NCBI RefSeq assembly: GCF_031877795.1
Contig: NC_133948.1
Coordinates: 10,896,948 to 10,960,947, forward strand
DNA length: 64,000 nucleotides
Source of the DNA: Strix aluco
Lineage: Eukaryota; Chordata; Aves; Strigiformes; Strigidae
Direction of reading: 5' to 3'
Shown piece by piece: positions 25,165 to 38,189 of this stretch. Within the stretch, counting starts at the first letter, position 1. Each line of letters opens with the position of its first letter. Made by a program: the position numbers and the translations under genes. Below the pieces are notes generated by a model that had not been told where the DNA came from, made no database searches, and saw nothing but the letters and a program-made list of their open reading frames with translations.

Positions 25165-28100
25165 ATGAGCTACAATCTCTTCCTCCTGGCTTTTGTCCTG
25201 GGTATTGGTGGAGCTTTCCAGTATGGGTTGCAGGTCTCCATTATCAATTCTCCTGCTGAGGTAAGCATGGACAGCTCAAAAAATTGAGCTACCAGCATGG
25301 ATTTCAATGTTCTCATGCATTTCTGCCTCTATATGGAATCACTAACTTCTTCACTTCTGCTCTCAAAACTAGACTCACTTTCTTGGTTCTAAGAGTAGCT
25401 GCTATTGCTCTTGTGTTTCATGGGGGTTTAACTTCTGTCTGGTGTGACAGAAATAGGAAAGGGGAGAATGAGCAATATCTATAAAATCAGCCATTTTACC
25501 CTTACTGAGTTGGATTGCTCACAGGATATTCTCCTCTTTCCAGTGCTCAGGGAGTCCTTTGTACCATGTGCCACACACACTAGGTCTACATGACTGTCTG
25601 TAAGGTGAAATAGGACAGGGAAGGACTGTAGCTCTACAGCTGAGGTCAGCGCTGATACCTGCAGCTGGAAAAGGAAAACTGGAGGAGGCATTTGTCATCC
25701 TGAATGATGCCAATGACATTGAGCTCATACTATTACCACATTGTGGACCCTCATCAAGAGAGAGGGTGCCATGGAGGTTATGAACAGGATGTCAGAGAGA
25801 TCCCACAATGGGCCACATCAAGGGTCAAATCCTGATCCCACTGAATTCAGTTGAAGTCAAACCTGGGTTTCACCCAAGGCATCAGACAGGATGCAGCACG
25901 TGGACAAGAGAGACAGACAGAGAAGTGGGAACGGCAGGGAAGATCAGGTAGCAAAACAATCAGGGTTTGGCACATAAACAGAAGACCAACCTGCCATTCT
26001 CTTAGTGGCACTCACAGTTGATATTTAATATTGATATATTTATTAACTGATTTATTCACTGCACCTTGTTGCTAAAACATTAACTCCAGGGATTTTGGTG
26101 GTAAAATTCCCTTTGATTTCACTGGGGATAAGATTTCAACCAAGGTGTTGATAGAAATGTATCAAAAAGACCAGTAAGTAGGTAAGAGAAGTAAAAAAGA
26201 GGTGCAATTATACATGTTGACTGAGTCCTTTCATTTCTGTTTTTCTTTTAAAGTACATCAAGAGTTTCATCCGTGAGACATGGCCGAAGAGATACAGCTC
26301 TTCTCCCAGTGAAGATATGATTACTTTGATGTGGTCCTTTGTTGTGTCCATTTACAGTATTGGTGGGCTTCTGGGGTCCTTGTCTGCCGGATATTTGTCT
26401 GTTAGATTTGGAAGGTAGGAATAATGATTGCATTAGTCTTTCTGTTTATACCCACAACTGCAAAAATAAGTGACTGTGTCTTGGGAGAAACACTGTTTGT
26501 AAAGTGGCACTGGGAGCAGCCCAGAGCTGCTTCAGATGAAGGATCAGTTCAGTGAAGAAACAGAATGGCAAAATCTGCCAATGATCACAAAGAATATCAT
26601 ACCCTCTCCCTTATAAATTACAAAGCAAATCCAGTCCAGAGAAATCACAGGAGGAGTGCATGCATTTTAAAGTGAATTTCACAGACAACCACCAACAAAA
26701 CTTGTTCTTCGGTGTAGATACTGGCTCCACTAGAGGCATCAAAAGCTTCAACTAGCTTATCAGTCTGTGACAAAGTTTTCCCATTCCTATTTCCCATAGC
26801 ATATTTCTTCACTGCAGCTGATCTCAGAAGCCATCACAGAGTCCTTAACCATGGTTAACAGTTCATGCCATTTCTGTCAGGCTGTGAACAACACATGAAC
26901 AATATTTATGCTCACATTAATTTAAACGAATTCCAGGAAGAGGGCCATGCTGTCTGCCAATATCCCTGCTCTGCTGAGCGCAGCTCTGATGGGACTCAGC
27001 CGGCTGTGTGGATCCTTTGAGATGATCATCGCTGGAAGATTATTTTCTGGAGTTTGTGGAGGTAAATTAGCATTCCTACCTATAGTATTAAATAGGTGGG
27101 AGAGCAGTGACTGAGGGTCACAAGGATTTACCAGACTGAGTATACAGATCACCGATTTTTACTAAATTCTGCAGATGGCCTGATTGGTGAATGCCTTTTT
27201 AACTAAGTAAGAAAACACAAACATAATTAAATTAATTGTGTGACATCTCCATTTCTCATTCTTTTGTCTTTACATTCAATCCTTATAAAAAGTACTGCCA
27301 ACTTGTGAAAAAGCCAAAACATACAATATTTCAAGGGAGCATGCTCACTCAATAGAAAGCTGACCCCTCTGTTGTTCCTGTTGCTGCTTGTTGCAGCTGA
27401 TACTGCCTTCCATATTGCAGACAAGGGCAATTCTAATTTCCAGATGTCTCAGAAGGTTACATTCTGTCAGTGTTTTCAACCCCTGAGCAGTTGGATAAAG
27501 ATAATACTAACCAGCAAAAAAATTTAAGAGAGAGGATAAATATTAATTAATCCACTGAGCAAATGGAATATATAGCATTTGTTAACTTGTTGGTTTCAAG
27601 CACAAAATAAGGCACATAAGATCCTGAGTAGATACTGAAATACGTAATCTGAGATTAAAGGGAGCAACAGCAATCCTGTATATGTGGCTGTAGGAAACAT
27701 TGTAAGAGAAGGCCAGCCTGCTGAGGAACAGATTTCTCAGGGGAACATACTTGCTTAGTGAAATATTTAGCAAAGATGCAAGGCCGTGGTACTGGGAACA
27801 TGCTTCATGTCAGGCAGACACACACTCAGCATGGTTAAAAACTTATCGCAGACCCTAACCCTATATGCTCCGCCCATAATGGTCCCCTCCAAAACACCAG
27901 ACCTAGGGGAGTTTGAATTGCCCTAACAGTCATTTGTCACTGCAGGTTTAGCTCTGAATATCCATCTCATGTATGCTGGAGAATGTGCTCCACGGAACCT
28001 CCGTGGGCTGATTTCCATAACAGCTTCTACTGCCACTGCCGTTGGAAAGTTTGCAGGATTTGCTCTGGGTCTCAGGTAAGGGGTTCTGAGACCTATTTAA

Positions 28101-31100
28101 TTTATTCTGTTATTAAAATATATGCATATGTCAATGCAAGCCTATGGATAAGCGAATCAGCAACTATTTTTAGACGTGTTTTCAGGATACCCTAGGCAGC
28201 CAAACTGAATTAGCTCAGCCCAAATTCCTGACTTAAGTGAATGGAAACAGAAATCACATAAAATATTTAATCCTTAAGAATGATGTTGCTTCCTAACAAA
28301 GACAGATCAAAATACAGATCATAAAAACCTTTAACAGATTTCAATGGGTTTGAAAGAAATCCATCTTTTGTAAAAATTGACCTTTGCTTTTTTATTTTTT
28401 TAGAAGGAGCAGCGAATATCAGGTCCATCCAAACTTTCTTGAAAATACACACAAACCAGCACACTCCCTCATGAAACACACACGCAAAACCAGAAACCTA
28501 TGGTGGATTCATTCCCCCCAGCACAGACTTCTTCTGTCTGTCCTGTGCCAAAGATGGTCCATCCCATTCCCAGGGCACATGTCGTTCTGGCCACAGTATT
28601 ATCAAAGCTGCAGGAAACCCAGCAGCTGCTGTTTGGGGCAGTCAGTACCAGGCTGATAACCCGTGGATCCTGTCTGAATTGTAACGTGAGACTGTATGGA
28701 TCAGAAGTAGAGGGATCAGCCACTGCAGGTTCTTTCTTTAGCGCCTGTGCCAGGACACTGTCCGTCCCTGCGTGACCCCAGTTGTTGCAGGAGGATGCAG
28801 TTACTGTTGCTGCACTCGCCGCTGAGCAACAGGTGGCAACACTGTGTAATTCGTGTGCTGTAGGCGACAGCACCCTGCTCTCCCCTTCTGCCTCCCACTG
28901 AGATTTTCATTCTTCTGGGCTGAGAAATGCTGGAGAGTCCTGGGTGAGAGCTGCCTGGACAGATGCAGCAGGGCTGAGGGACCACCATGTGTCTGTGTGT
29001 GCTCACATGGCCAGTGCACATGGTTACTCAGCTCCTCTCGCTCTGCTGCTTTTATTTCAGAGAAGTTCTCGGAGTAGATGCTCTCTGGCCTGTTCTCATG
29101 GCAGCCAATGCACTTCCTGCCCTCGTTCAGCTTCTCACCCTCCCCTTCTTCCCAGACTCTCCCCGCTACCTGCTAATTGATAAAAAGGACAAGGAGGGGT
29201 GCATCAAAGGTAAGGAAATGGGCCACAAAGCATTCATTTTAGCAAAAAGTGGAAAATAAAGCCCCACAGGAGCCTGGAAGAGAGGAACAGTTGGGAAAAA
29301 GACTCTTGGTCTTTTGGCTCCGAAACCACCTTCAGCTTTGATGAAAGGCAGCCTCTTCTGATTTGATATTAGTGCTCTCTTGGCACTAGTATTTCCCTTG
29401 ATCTCTGTCAGGATCCTCCAAGGCACATGATCACACAGAGCTTGTATTTCCATCAATATAGATTCTGCCCTGAACAGCCAGGGTGTGGATGCGCTACCTT
29501 CTAGCTCTGTGTAAGAAAGGGATGCTCTTTACAGTCATGCCATATCCGTAAGCATGCCGGTTCCTCTGTAACCCTAACAGCATGTTGCGTTTAAGGTAAT
29601 GAATTAATTTGGTAAGAGATGAATCCCCTTGTGTTCTAGATGGTCCTCAGAGATTAGAGGGGCTGGGGGCAGCTGGACTTATCTCTTAATAGGTTTGTCA
29701 ATTTTGGCCGTAACTATAGGCCTGACACCAGACGCACAAACAGCCCATATGCTGTAGGTCCGGCTGCATTCAAGAGAAGCAGTCAGGTTCACGAATAGTA
29801 CGGTTTATTCTTATGCAACATCTACAGATTCTTTGAGATTGCCTATGATAAATGAACAAACTGCAGGTTGGCTCTATAGCACCACACACAAAAACGATTG
29901 CAATCACACATAATTCCTTGGTAATGACTTGGCGTAGCTGAGGGCCCAAATCTTACCAGAAGTCATCCCTTCTGGGTGGGAGGGGCAAGGAGCACAAACC
30001 CGTCAATCTGTCACTCCGATTTTGTATCAGATTATTGTCCCTCCAAATTAGATACAAACTTGGGGTAGTATTTATCTTGTGTGAGTGGGTGGGACTGTGG
30101 TCAAGCCATTGTTTCTTGAGTAACGACACAGCACATTCCTTGGTGCAAGGTGTGTGCTGTTTTTTGTAGGAAGGATGAGAGATAAGGTCCTCAGAGTACT
30201 GCAAAATGGTCCTGAGAGAAGCGGAAGAGCAGGAGATAAATCTGCATAGTCATGTCAAATGTTCCTTGAGAAAAGTGGAAGAATGGGACTGCGTGGCCTC
30301 CACCTTGCTTCACGTTCCTCCTTGGTACCATGGGAGCACAAATCACTGGGTGTCCATCCTGTCCTGTGTTTGTTCTGGGTGGGCACCATGTGTTAAGGAA
30401 ATGTGTGTTTTGCAGTTTTTTCACTGTTTTGCTCTTCCCACACTTCCAACACAGAAACTACTTACATAAACAGAGAAACAGCCATTTTGGGTTTTTAACT
30501 ATCAAAAGAGAGAACTCTTTGGATGTAGACTTATTTTTTAATGTAGGAGTCATTTCTCTTTGTCTGTCTTTTGGTGTGTGCACTAGAACTGCACCTTCAG
30601 CAGGAGGGTATTCAGGGAAGGATTGCTAAGAATTTAGACATGATTTACATTGAAACACTGTAAGCAGCTATTGGCCAAAGGTGAGGTTGTGATTAAGATT
30701 TATGGGTAAAAATAGATAGCAATGAACTGGATCTGTGTCTAACCTGAACCCAGATCTCTAGGGAGTTCACAGAACCAAGGAGCCTGAAGCTCAAATAAGA
30801 CACTCTGCAAGGCACAAGTAATCCTCTGAAATCATGTCTGTGCTGGTGAGCTTGGACAAGGAGTCATCTCTCTTCCTCTCCTTCCAGCTGTGAAGCAGCT
30901 CTGGGGGGATGGTGACCATATGGCCGAAATAGATGACATGATGGCAGAGCAAGAAGCCATCCGCGGGGAGAAGGCTAAGAGCGTTTGTGACCTTTTCCGT
31001 GACAAAGCTGTCCGCTGGCAGCTCATCACTCTCTTCCTTGTCTCCTCATGCATGCAGTTAATTGGCGCCAATGTGGTACGTGTACTACTTTTCTCTGCTT

Positions 31101-34100
31101 TCTAGATTGCTTACAGTTTCTTGCAAAAAGTAAGCTCTGCAACGAGTAGTAAAATGGTGACTCCAACAGTGGCTGTAAGGAGGGATCTGTTGTTACTGTT
31201 TATTATAATCTTTTCCCATGGAAGTTTGGGACCTGGGATAAGTCAAGATGGGTGTTTTAGCAAGTGTCTTTAGCAAGGCATCTCTATGGATTACCCTGTT
31301 ATGACACGAGAATGGAAGGGGATAAAAGAAAATCTCAAATACAGAACAAGGAAAGAACAGCACAACCTCCTCTGGGTCTCTGAACTCCAGAATGCACTGC
31401 CCAAAATTGTTCAGCCATTTCAGTACAAACTGAGTCAGGTTTGTAATGTACACTGACAGTGCATTTCCATACTCTTACCTCTTTGGGTTTCTTTCTAAAT
31501 CCTTTAATTTTGCACTTTCTCAGATTATAGACAATTACAACATCCCAGGAATATATGTGACAGTTACTGATATATACTCTCTAATATACCTTTTCTCTGG
31601 AAATATCTCTATGTTTCAGTAGATAGTATTGAGAATTTGAATAGTTATTGTATAAAATGAACTTATAGTAAAAGCATAAATGTTTCAAAATTGAGATTAA
31701 TTTTGCAAATTCAGAAAGACTTCAAGATTCATAAGACCCCTTTCTACCCCGACTAGTGCAGAACTAACTACACCATGAAGGACCAGTAGAAATTGAGCAT
31801 ATTAATAGTGGAATTTCTTATGCTTTAGGAGTGCTTACGTCTGGAAAAATAGTGACTATCAAAATCACTGCAAAGGCTTAAAGATGATGTAGAAAGATAA
31901 TTTAAACCATTTGCTTAGTATGTACTGTCCACATTTCTGTATGCTTCTCATCCAAAGTACATGAGACACTAAAACATGTGAAAGATGTCAGAATTATAAC
32001 CTGTAAGATAAGACAAAGGCAGTGCTAAAAGAAAGCAATAAAAAGAAGAAGGCTATATTTGTTCCTGAGTTCAAGACAGAGCTGCTAGTAAAAGCTGTTC
32101 TGCACAAATAAGCATTGTGAAAACACTGAGGATTAGTTACTGAAATCAAGACGATTTTCTCTCTTGTTAAGGCCTGTTTAGATATTTTCTGTCAAAAAAG
32201 ACAGAAGCTAGTGTAAACATGACCACATAGGTACAGCCTTCACACATTTCTATTCTTTCCAGGTTTACTTTTATGCATACAATGTCTTTATAAAGGCTGG
32301 AATCCCCCCTGCTCAAACCCACTATGTCTCCCTGGGAGTTGGGATCACTGAGATCCTCACCACAGTTGTGTGTGTAAGTGGCTCTTCAGCTGAATTTCAT
32401 TCTGCTGTAACGTGTGGTTCGTTTCAATCTTTAGAACTACTGTAAATGGAGCTTCAGGAATCAAACTTCTGCAAGAAGTCAACTGTAGTACTTTGCACTG
32501 ATTACACAAAATCATCTCCACACACCCTGCAAACAAGGGTGTTTATATTCAATTTATGGGAGGGCAGGAGAGTCTTTCCCTCAAAATCACAACCCAGCCT
32601 GAGCCAGCCTTGGGAGTCCCAGTTCCCCCCTGTAGGAAGGGCAGATGACAGTCCCCGTGTCCACTTGTCAGTAGGACATTGCAATTAACAGTGCAAGCAT
32701 TTCCACTTGGCTGTCCTCCCTGGCTATCCTTTGCCTCCAGAGTGCCACCTCATGCCTCCTCTGCCTGGGCAATGCTCCCTGCAGCCCTGCACCTCCCCAC
32801 CTTCCCCCCCTCCCTGCAGCTCCTGGTCCTTCTCAGTCCCCCAGACACCTTTACTCGCCCTCCCAGCGGAAGTACCACATCCCAGTCCCCGACTCTTCAG
32901 AGGTCCCCTGCCTGGCAGCTCACTGTTGCCCGCCTTTAAGGTCTGTCCTTTGGAGCTGACAGCATGTCCTCTTGGTTGCAGGGTTTCCTAATTGAGCGTG
33001 CAGGGAGGAAGACACTGCTGTGGAAAAGCTACACTGTCATGGCCTTGGCTTTAGGGCTTCTCACAGTCACGCTTTCACTACAGGTAAGATCCCACTTACG
33101 CATTAGAGCTTCATGCTTTACTGCATGGCAGATATCATTACTATTTCTCTCCCTGCAAATCACTTTTTAGCGGGGGTAGAAGTATTTTTGGGGCTAACCA
33201 TCATACTAACAGAGACCTGTTCCCAGCCATGTACATGCAGATTAAAACCAATAGTTTTATATGACTATGATCACTGCCAAGACTATCTCCTTGTGAAGAA
33301 GTTTCTGGAAGTAGAGGAAACAGATGTACGTCAATATTAAATATTGACATACTTAGCAGTGATGAATGTTTCTAATGGAGCTGGATAAATAAAATTTTAA
33401 TTTCTGATTTTATTTGCTTTTCATTTCCTACCATAGGATTCCTTTCCCTGGGTACCATACTGCTCTGTTGCACTCATCTTTATTTTCATTATGGGCTTTG
33501 GCATTGGGCCAGGTTGGTATTTTCTACTTGATTGGTTTCATATACTCATTCCTTCCTCACTGCAGTCTTTAGGAGAGGTCCCAGGCATAGCTGTTCCACA
33601 GTTAGTCTGAATCCCTACTCCTGATTCAGCGCAGGGGTAGATGTTCCCCTTCATACTCTGGTAGGAGGTAAAACATATTTTCATATTGCATTCCTACATG
33701 CCTTCCTCCTGAAGAGCCAAGCAGCACCTCAGACACTTCCAGGTCAGTTAAAACCATTAACTTATGTGGCAATATGAAGTGTGAGTTACAGAAGCATCTT
33801 GCAAAATTTCTAAACTTTCTTTTTTCTCCAACATTTTTTTTCAGCTGGAGTATTATGCCCCTTGCCCACAGAAATATTTATTCAGTCATACAGACCAGCT
33901 GCTTATGTTTTTAATGGTGCTACAAACTGGATCCAACTCTTCGTGCTTGGACTTTTGTTCCCTTTCATTGTGGTAAGCAAAGTACTGTTTTGGTTCAGTT
34001 CAGAGGAGTTTAGACCCTTCTTGAACCTAGAACATACTTCTCTTTTTCAACACTTCCATGCAAAGGACAGAGCCCAAACTAATTGCAGTTCTAATGGCCT

Positions 34101-34933
34101 CTTTCTTTTTACCCAGATATCTAGTGAAAGCATAGCAGAACCACAAAATGCTGCTAACTCTACACACAGCTAGAGTGTGACACTGGCAAACACAGAAGTG
34201 GTGACAGAGGCACCAATGCTGTCAGATGGCATTTGAATGTCATGAGAGCTCCCTTCTTTCCCCCTCTTGTCCTGTATGAGCATCTCCTTTGGGGTTAATT
34301 TGGAAAATGGGCGGTCTCAGATATCTCATCCAGCAGTAGTAAGTAGCAGGAAACTAAAGCCTTTGCAGTTTTGTACTGTGCAAGGAGGGACAGAGTGGAC
34401 ACACTACGTACCTTCCCCAGCCTAGCACTGACTGAGAAGGACAGAGCAGAAAGGAAGAGTAACTGAAGCTCAGCACTTCTCTGAACTGCCAAGCAATGAC
34501 ATTCAGTCTCTGCTGAGCATACAACTTTCCTCCTTAAAAAAGGAAAGGAGAATTACTTCATCTTACCACTCGGTGCCGTTCCTCAGGTGGCAACAAGCAG
34601 GATTTACATCAGCCAATTCCCTGACCAAGTTTTTTAGTAAATACAAAACCAAAAACTCCATATCATAAGAGAAAGAAATCTAGATCAATTTATGTGAACA
34701 CATTTTGTCTCTTTCTTTTCCTATAGGAAGGTCTTGGTAGTTTCTGTTTCATCATTTTCCTGACATACTGTCTATCCATGGCGATCTTTGTCTTCCTGGT
34801 GGTGCCGGAGACCAAAGGAAAGACCATGCTGCAGGTCATGGAGGAGTTCAACCGCCTGAACTACCGTGGAAAGAAGAGACAGACAGCCCTACAGCAGAAT
34901 AACTGCTCAGTGATGATTGTTACTAGACTTTAA
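25165..34933 (+). CDS. SLC2A11-like facilitative transporter, copy 2
   Basis: GLUT11-class sugar porter. Coding exons 2-12: 25162-25260 (ATG at 25165), 26254-26414, 26937-27061, 27946-28075, 29061-29209, 30888-31075, 32263-32373, 32982-33083, 33437-33512, 33845-33972, 34727-34933. Starting at the ATG in exon 2 (A at -3, good context) gives 490 residues; no upstream coding exon could be recognised, so the start is uncertain. Motifs present are GGAFQYG in helix 1, [32 protein letters not shown] in helix 7, ERAGRK, RPAA, TNW in helix 10 and PETKGK. Two features are odd. The usual helix 5 Gln is Phe166 ([11 protein letters not shown]). The loop-1 NETW glycosylation site is RETW, and I see no replacement nearby. 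The C-terminus is VTRL. The frame is open throughout and exon sizes equal those of the other copies, so it is probably functional with altered substrate handling. Confidence 0.93.
29696..30210 (-). mobile_element. Probable solitary LTR of an endogenous retrovirus (fossil)
   Basis: Lies in intron 6 of copy 2, antisense to it. Read on the - strand, the segment has U3-like sequence, a weak TATA-like CTATAGAG, an AATAAA signal inside AAGAATAAACCGTACTATTC, a U5-like stretch and an end in TTGACA, matching the TGT...ACA ends of LTRs. No internal virus genes adjoin it. The 29,696 end is the better supported; the other end could extend to about 30,340, and I found no clear target-site duplication. The family is probably bird ERVL-like, and the element is old. 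The identification rests on organisation, not on a database match. Confidence 0.4.
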
Positions 34934-35430
34934 TAACAAACTCTCCACTCCGTATTTTGCTCTTTTATTACTGTAGTGCGCAGAAGCCTCACTAAACAAG
35001 AGAGAATTCATTGCTCCACAAACAGCACAAATATGTATTTTAAAATAATCACCTGCAGTGCAGAGTGCAGGATGAACTTGGTGGTTCTCTCCAACTGCTG
35101 AAATATGAGCTGAATTAAGTCCTCTGCAGAAAAGAATTAAACATAGTGTATAAAGAAATACAATATTTGTCTGTCCCTGAAAGTTAGCAGCTGTGTAAAC
35201 TGAAAACACAGGATCTGCTATTTTTCTTACCAAAACCAGGACTCTACAGTTATTGGAGGAAGTGAGTGTGGCAGCTTCCAATGTACAGTATACTTGTGAA
35301 ACAGAGAGAAAAAGACAGAGCTTTCATGGTGAAATTATCTGCTCGTATTAACAAGTCAGTGCTGCTGAGCTTTCCCAGACAAGGAGCTTCAGTCCGGATG
35401 AAAAGAAGTGTTTATAACTCCTTACAAGAC

Positions 35431-35436
35431 AATAAA
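35431..35436 (+). promoter_or_regulatory. Polyadenylation signal of copy 2
   Basis: AATAAA about 500 bases after the stop, followed within 40 bases by a GT-rich element (GTGTGATCTTGTTC), the usual arrangement. A second AATAAA lies near 35,587. Confidence 0.55.
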
Positions 35437-37685
35437 AACTCATTTCCTTATACATGTCTTCCTACAGTGTGATCTTGTTCAGCATGCTTGACTTCTTCCC
35501 TTCTTCCGTCCTACTGGTAAATACTGTCTGCAAGAGGGGAAGCATGGTAAATGGTTAACACTGCCGTAAACTGGCATGGATTGGGAATAAAGGTTAAAGA
35601 AGTACTTGTGAATCTGCAGTGTATCTGATTTCCAGGATCACACAAGTGCAACACATGGCATCTTTGAAAACAAAATCCCTCCAAGCCAAGGGTATTGGGT
35701 GAGGTGAGTACTGGGTCTGGAATAAGCACATTTCTTGCAGTGTTCAAATCCTAGGTGGAAAGACTTGTCCTGTCTTCTTCTTTAGGAAAATAAATAAGAA
35801 CTGTTCTAGGCATTTAAATCTTTCTTTCTCCACATTACAGCACTGAACAAAAGTGTGAGGCCAGATAGAAATGAGACAGCAGTATGAGTATTCTGGGAGA
35901 AACACAGGCACCAGGAGGAAGAGGAACAGGGCTCTGCAGGGACTGTTTGACCAACCAGATGTTAAAATCTGGCCACAGACAAGAGTCTTTAAAAAACCCT
36001 CCAGAAAGACCCAGAGCTGCCATGTGTGCTCTTCCTTCCAGCAGCCAAGCTTCCCATCTTCAGCTCAAAGAACAAATCCTTTCTCCTCTAGTTCATTCAA
36101 GCTCATCTCCTCCCTGCCCATGGCCCCACTCTAAGGTGCCTGAACCCTGCTGTCTGAGTCTAGCAAAACAGTTTGCTATTAGTCTGGCAGAAGCCCCTTG
36201 AGAGGGAAAAGAAAAATAAAAATAGACTTGCAAGGGACAGTACAACATGAAAAGGTCTGGAAACAGATATATGACATTCAGATTTGTTACAGAAAACAGA
36301 AGAAGTTAAAAGGAAAGTAAAGATAAAATGAGAGAAACAGCAAAAGAGTGGGGTAATTATTTCAAAAGTAGCTTTTACATGTCCTGACAGAAAGCAAGAA
36401 GAAACACTGGATTGTTCAAGTATCTCGTCAGACCTTTCCACCACAGGAGTTGGGAACAACAAAGGTTTGCAATAGTTCAAAGAGGTTCTCAGTAAATGTG
36501 TGGAAGGAGCAAATTTAAAGACGCCACCCTGACCAACATAGTCCCAGGGTTGTGCATCACTGGGACCTGGAAGATGCACGGGGAAAGATCACTGCACACT
36601 TGCTCTGTTCTTACGCTTTTGCCTACAACTGCTATTTGTGACTGACAGTTCTGGGATACCCTGCTGGACACAGTTCTGGTCTGATCCTAGAAGATAAAGT
36701 GGGTGGTGGAGCCGAGAGAGGACAGCTGTACAATCTGGCTGCAGTCTTCTCTGTGACAGCAAAATCTCTGGTTGTGGGGAGTGCAGTGGCCGGTGTTGAA
36801 ATGACTGGAGATTGAGAGAAGGAATTTTTAAGAAGCAAGAGAAAACCTAAATAAAGACAGGGCCTTTTGCAGTAATAATTGAACAGAAAGGTAGATTCTG
36901 GGGTGTTTTAGAAGAGGAAGCAATAACATTTGAGGAGTCTGTGCTGAGAGGGGAGGGAATGAAATACACAACCACAGCTGATGTAGAGGTGATAAAGATT
37001 TCAGGAATGATGAAAATGGAAAAGGTAGAAAGAAGAATTCAGCTTGAATTATTTCACTGTACTGATGTGCAACAAGACACCCGGACAGAGGGTTTGGAGA
37101 GAGCGTTACTGGGACATCCAGCAGGAGAAAGGTCAAGGCGTGACTCAGCAAGGCCGCCTGTGCTGCTGGCACATGGCCCAGGGGACAGCGTGGGGCTGTT
37201 GTCAGTCGCTGTAACCTGGAGAGCAAGCTGTAGGAGGAATGTTGGTGCTTCCGCCCTGCTCCTGAGCAAAGTTACCTTCAGAACTGTAACCCCACCCTCC
37301 CGCCTCTGCTTTCAGCACTAACCATAGACAGTTAAATCTTTGTAGTATAGAGTGAACTATGTTGTATTCAGTGTAGTACAAAATGTTACATGTAATACAT
37401 AGAAGCCCAAAGGAAGCAAGAATTAACTTACACTCTTTGTAAACAGTCTTTAGCTGATTCAAAATCAATTTTTTTAAGGTGAAAAGTACTTCTTGAAATC
37501 AATTCTCAAGCCAGAACAGAATAAGCCTCCCACTCTGGCACACAGTAGGCTGTCTCCATTGTTACAGAGAGGTAAGAGTGAGGCTTCTGGGTGGTTCTGG
37601 AAACAACGTGACCCTCTATAAAGAACTGGGTGTTAGCAAGGAACCAATATGCCAATATTCAGATAATTCATGTCCTGCAACTGTG

Positions 37686-37723
37686 AAGTGTTCAAATCAC
37701 TTCAAAGTGTTCAAATCACTTCA
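37686..37723 (+). repeat. Perfect 19-bp tandem duplication
   Basis: AAGTGTTCAAATCACTTCA occurs twice with no spacer, about 470 bases upstream of the copy 3 start codon. Each unit contains the near-palindrome GAAGTG/CACTTC-like arms. It could be a recent slip or a paired protein-binding site. Confidence 0.85.
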
Positions 37724-38189
37724 AGCAATTGAAAATCTTACAGCATGCAAATAGAGGCGTAACAGCTCAACTACAATACTGTAGTAGACTGGAGAGGAGG
37801 AAAACACACTCTACCTAAGCTGCTTGTCAGAGAGGTGAAGCGGGACTCTCCTCCCTGAAGGAAAGATGGCAGCACCACCTGACTCCTCACACAACAGGAA
37901 CACCCAGTTGTTTTAGCAGTGTGAGTAAGGGGGGTGCTCCCAATACAAGAAGGATAAACATTTACCAATGTTGTAATCAGCCTGGCATATCTGGGTCTTA
38001 GAATAATTAAACCAGCAAGAAGAGGCCTTGGCCAGTGTTGGAGGAGGACACAATTCACTAAAAGCTACATAGTTAGAGTTTAACTTCTGTGCTATGATCC
38101 CAACTTCTTATAATCTAAGCGTAGAAAACACATCTCTCATCTGACAGACTTGACAAGGGCTCTCAGAGCAGGCAGGTTTTCAAGGGGAA

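Larger units (their letters stand above)
34934..38189. other. 3' UTR of copy 2 and spacer to copy 3
   Basis: No gene recognised. A minus-strand frame of 139 codons at 36160-36579 has a low-complexity Phe/Ser/Leu-rich product and no family features, and is not supported. A perfect 19-base duplication occurs at 37686. The promoter of copy 3 should be near the end of this stretch, but I see no clear TATA box. Confidence 0.55.

Noticed and set aside
24803-25168. 121-codon open frame just before exon 2 of copy 2
   Set aside because: No domain or similarity, and it is in a different frame from exon 2. Kept only as a remote alternative for the 5' end.
29642-30196. Eleven-base repeat GGTCCTCAGAG near both sides of the LTR-like segment
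   Set aside because: Too long for a retroviral target duplication and not at the proposed ends; likely chance.
36160-36579. 139-codon minus-strand frame between copies 2 and 3, the longest in the window
   Set aside because: Phe/Ser/Leu-rich product typical of a purine-rich opposite strand; no conserved motif.
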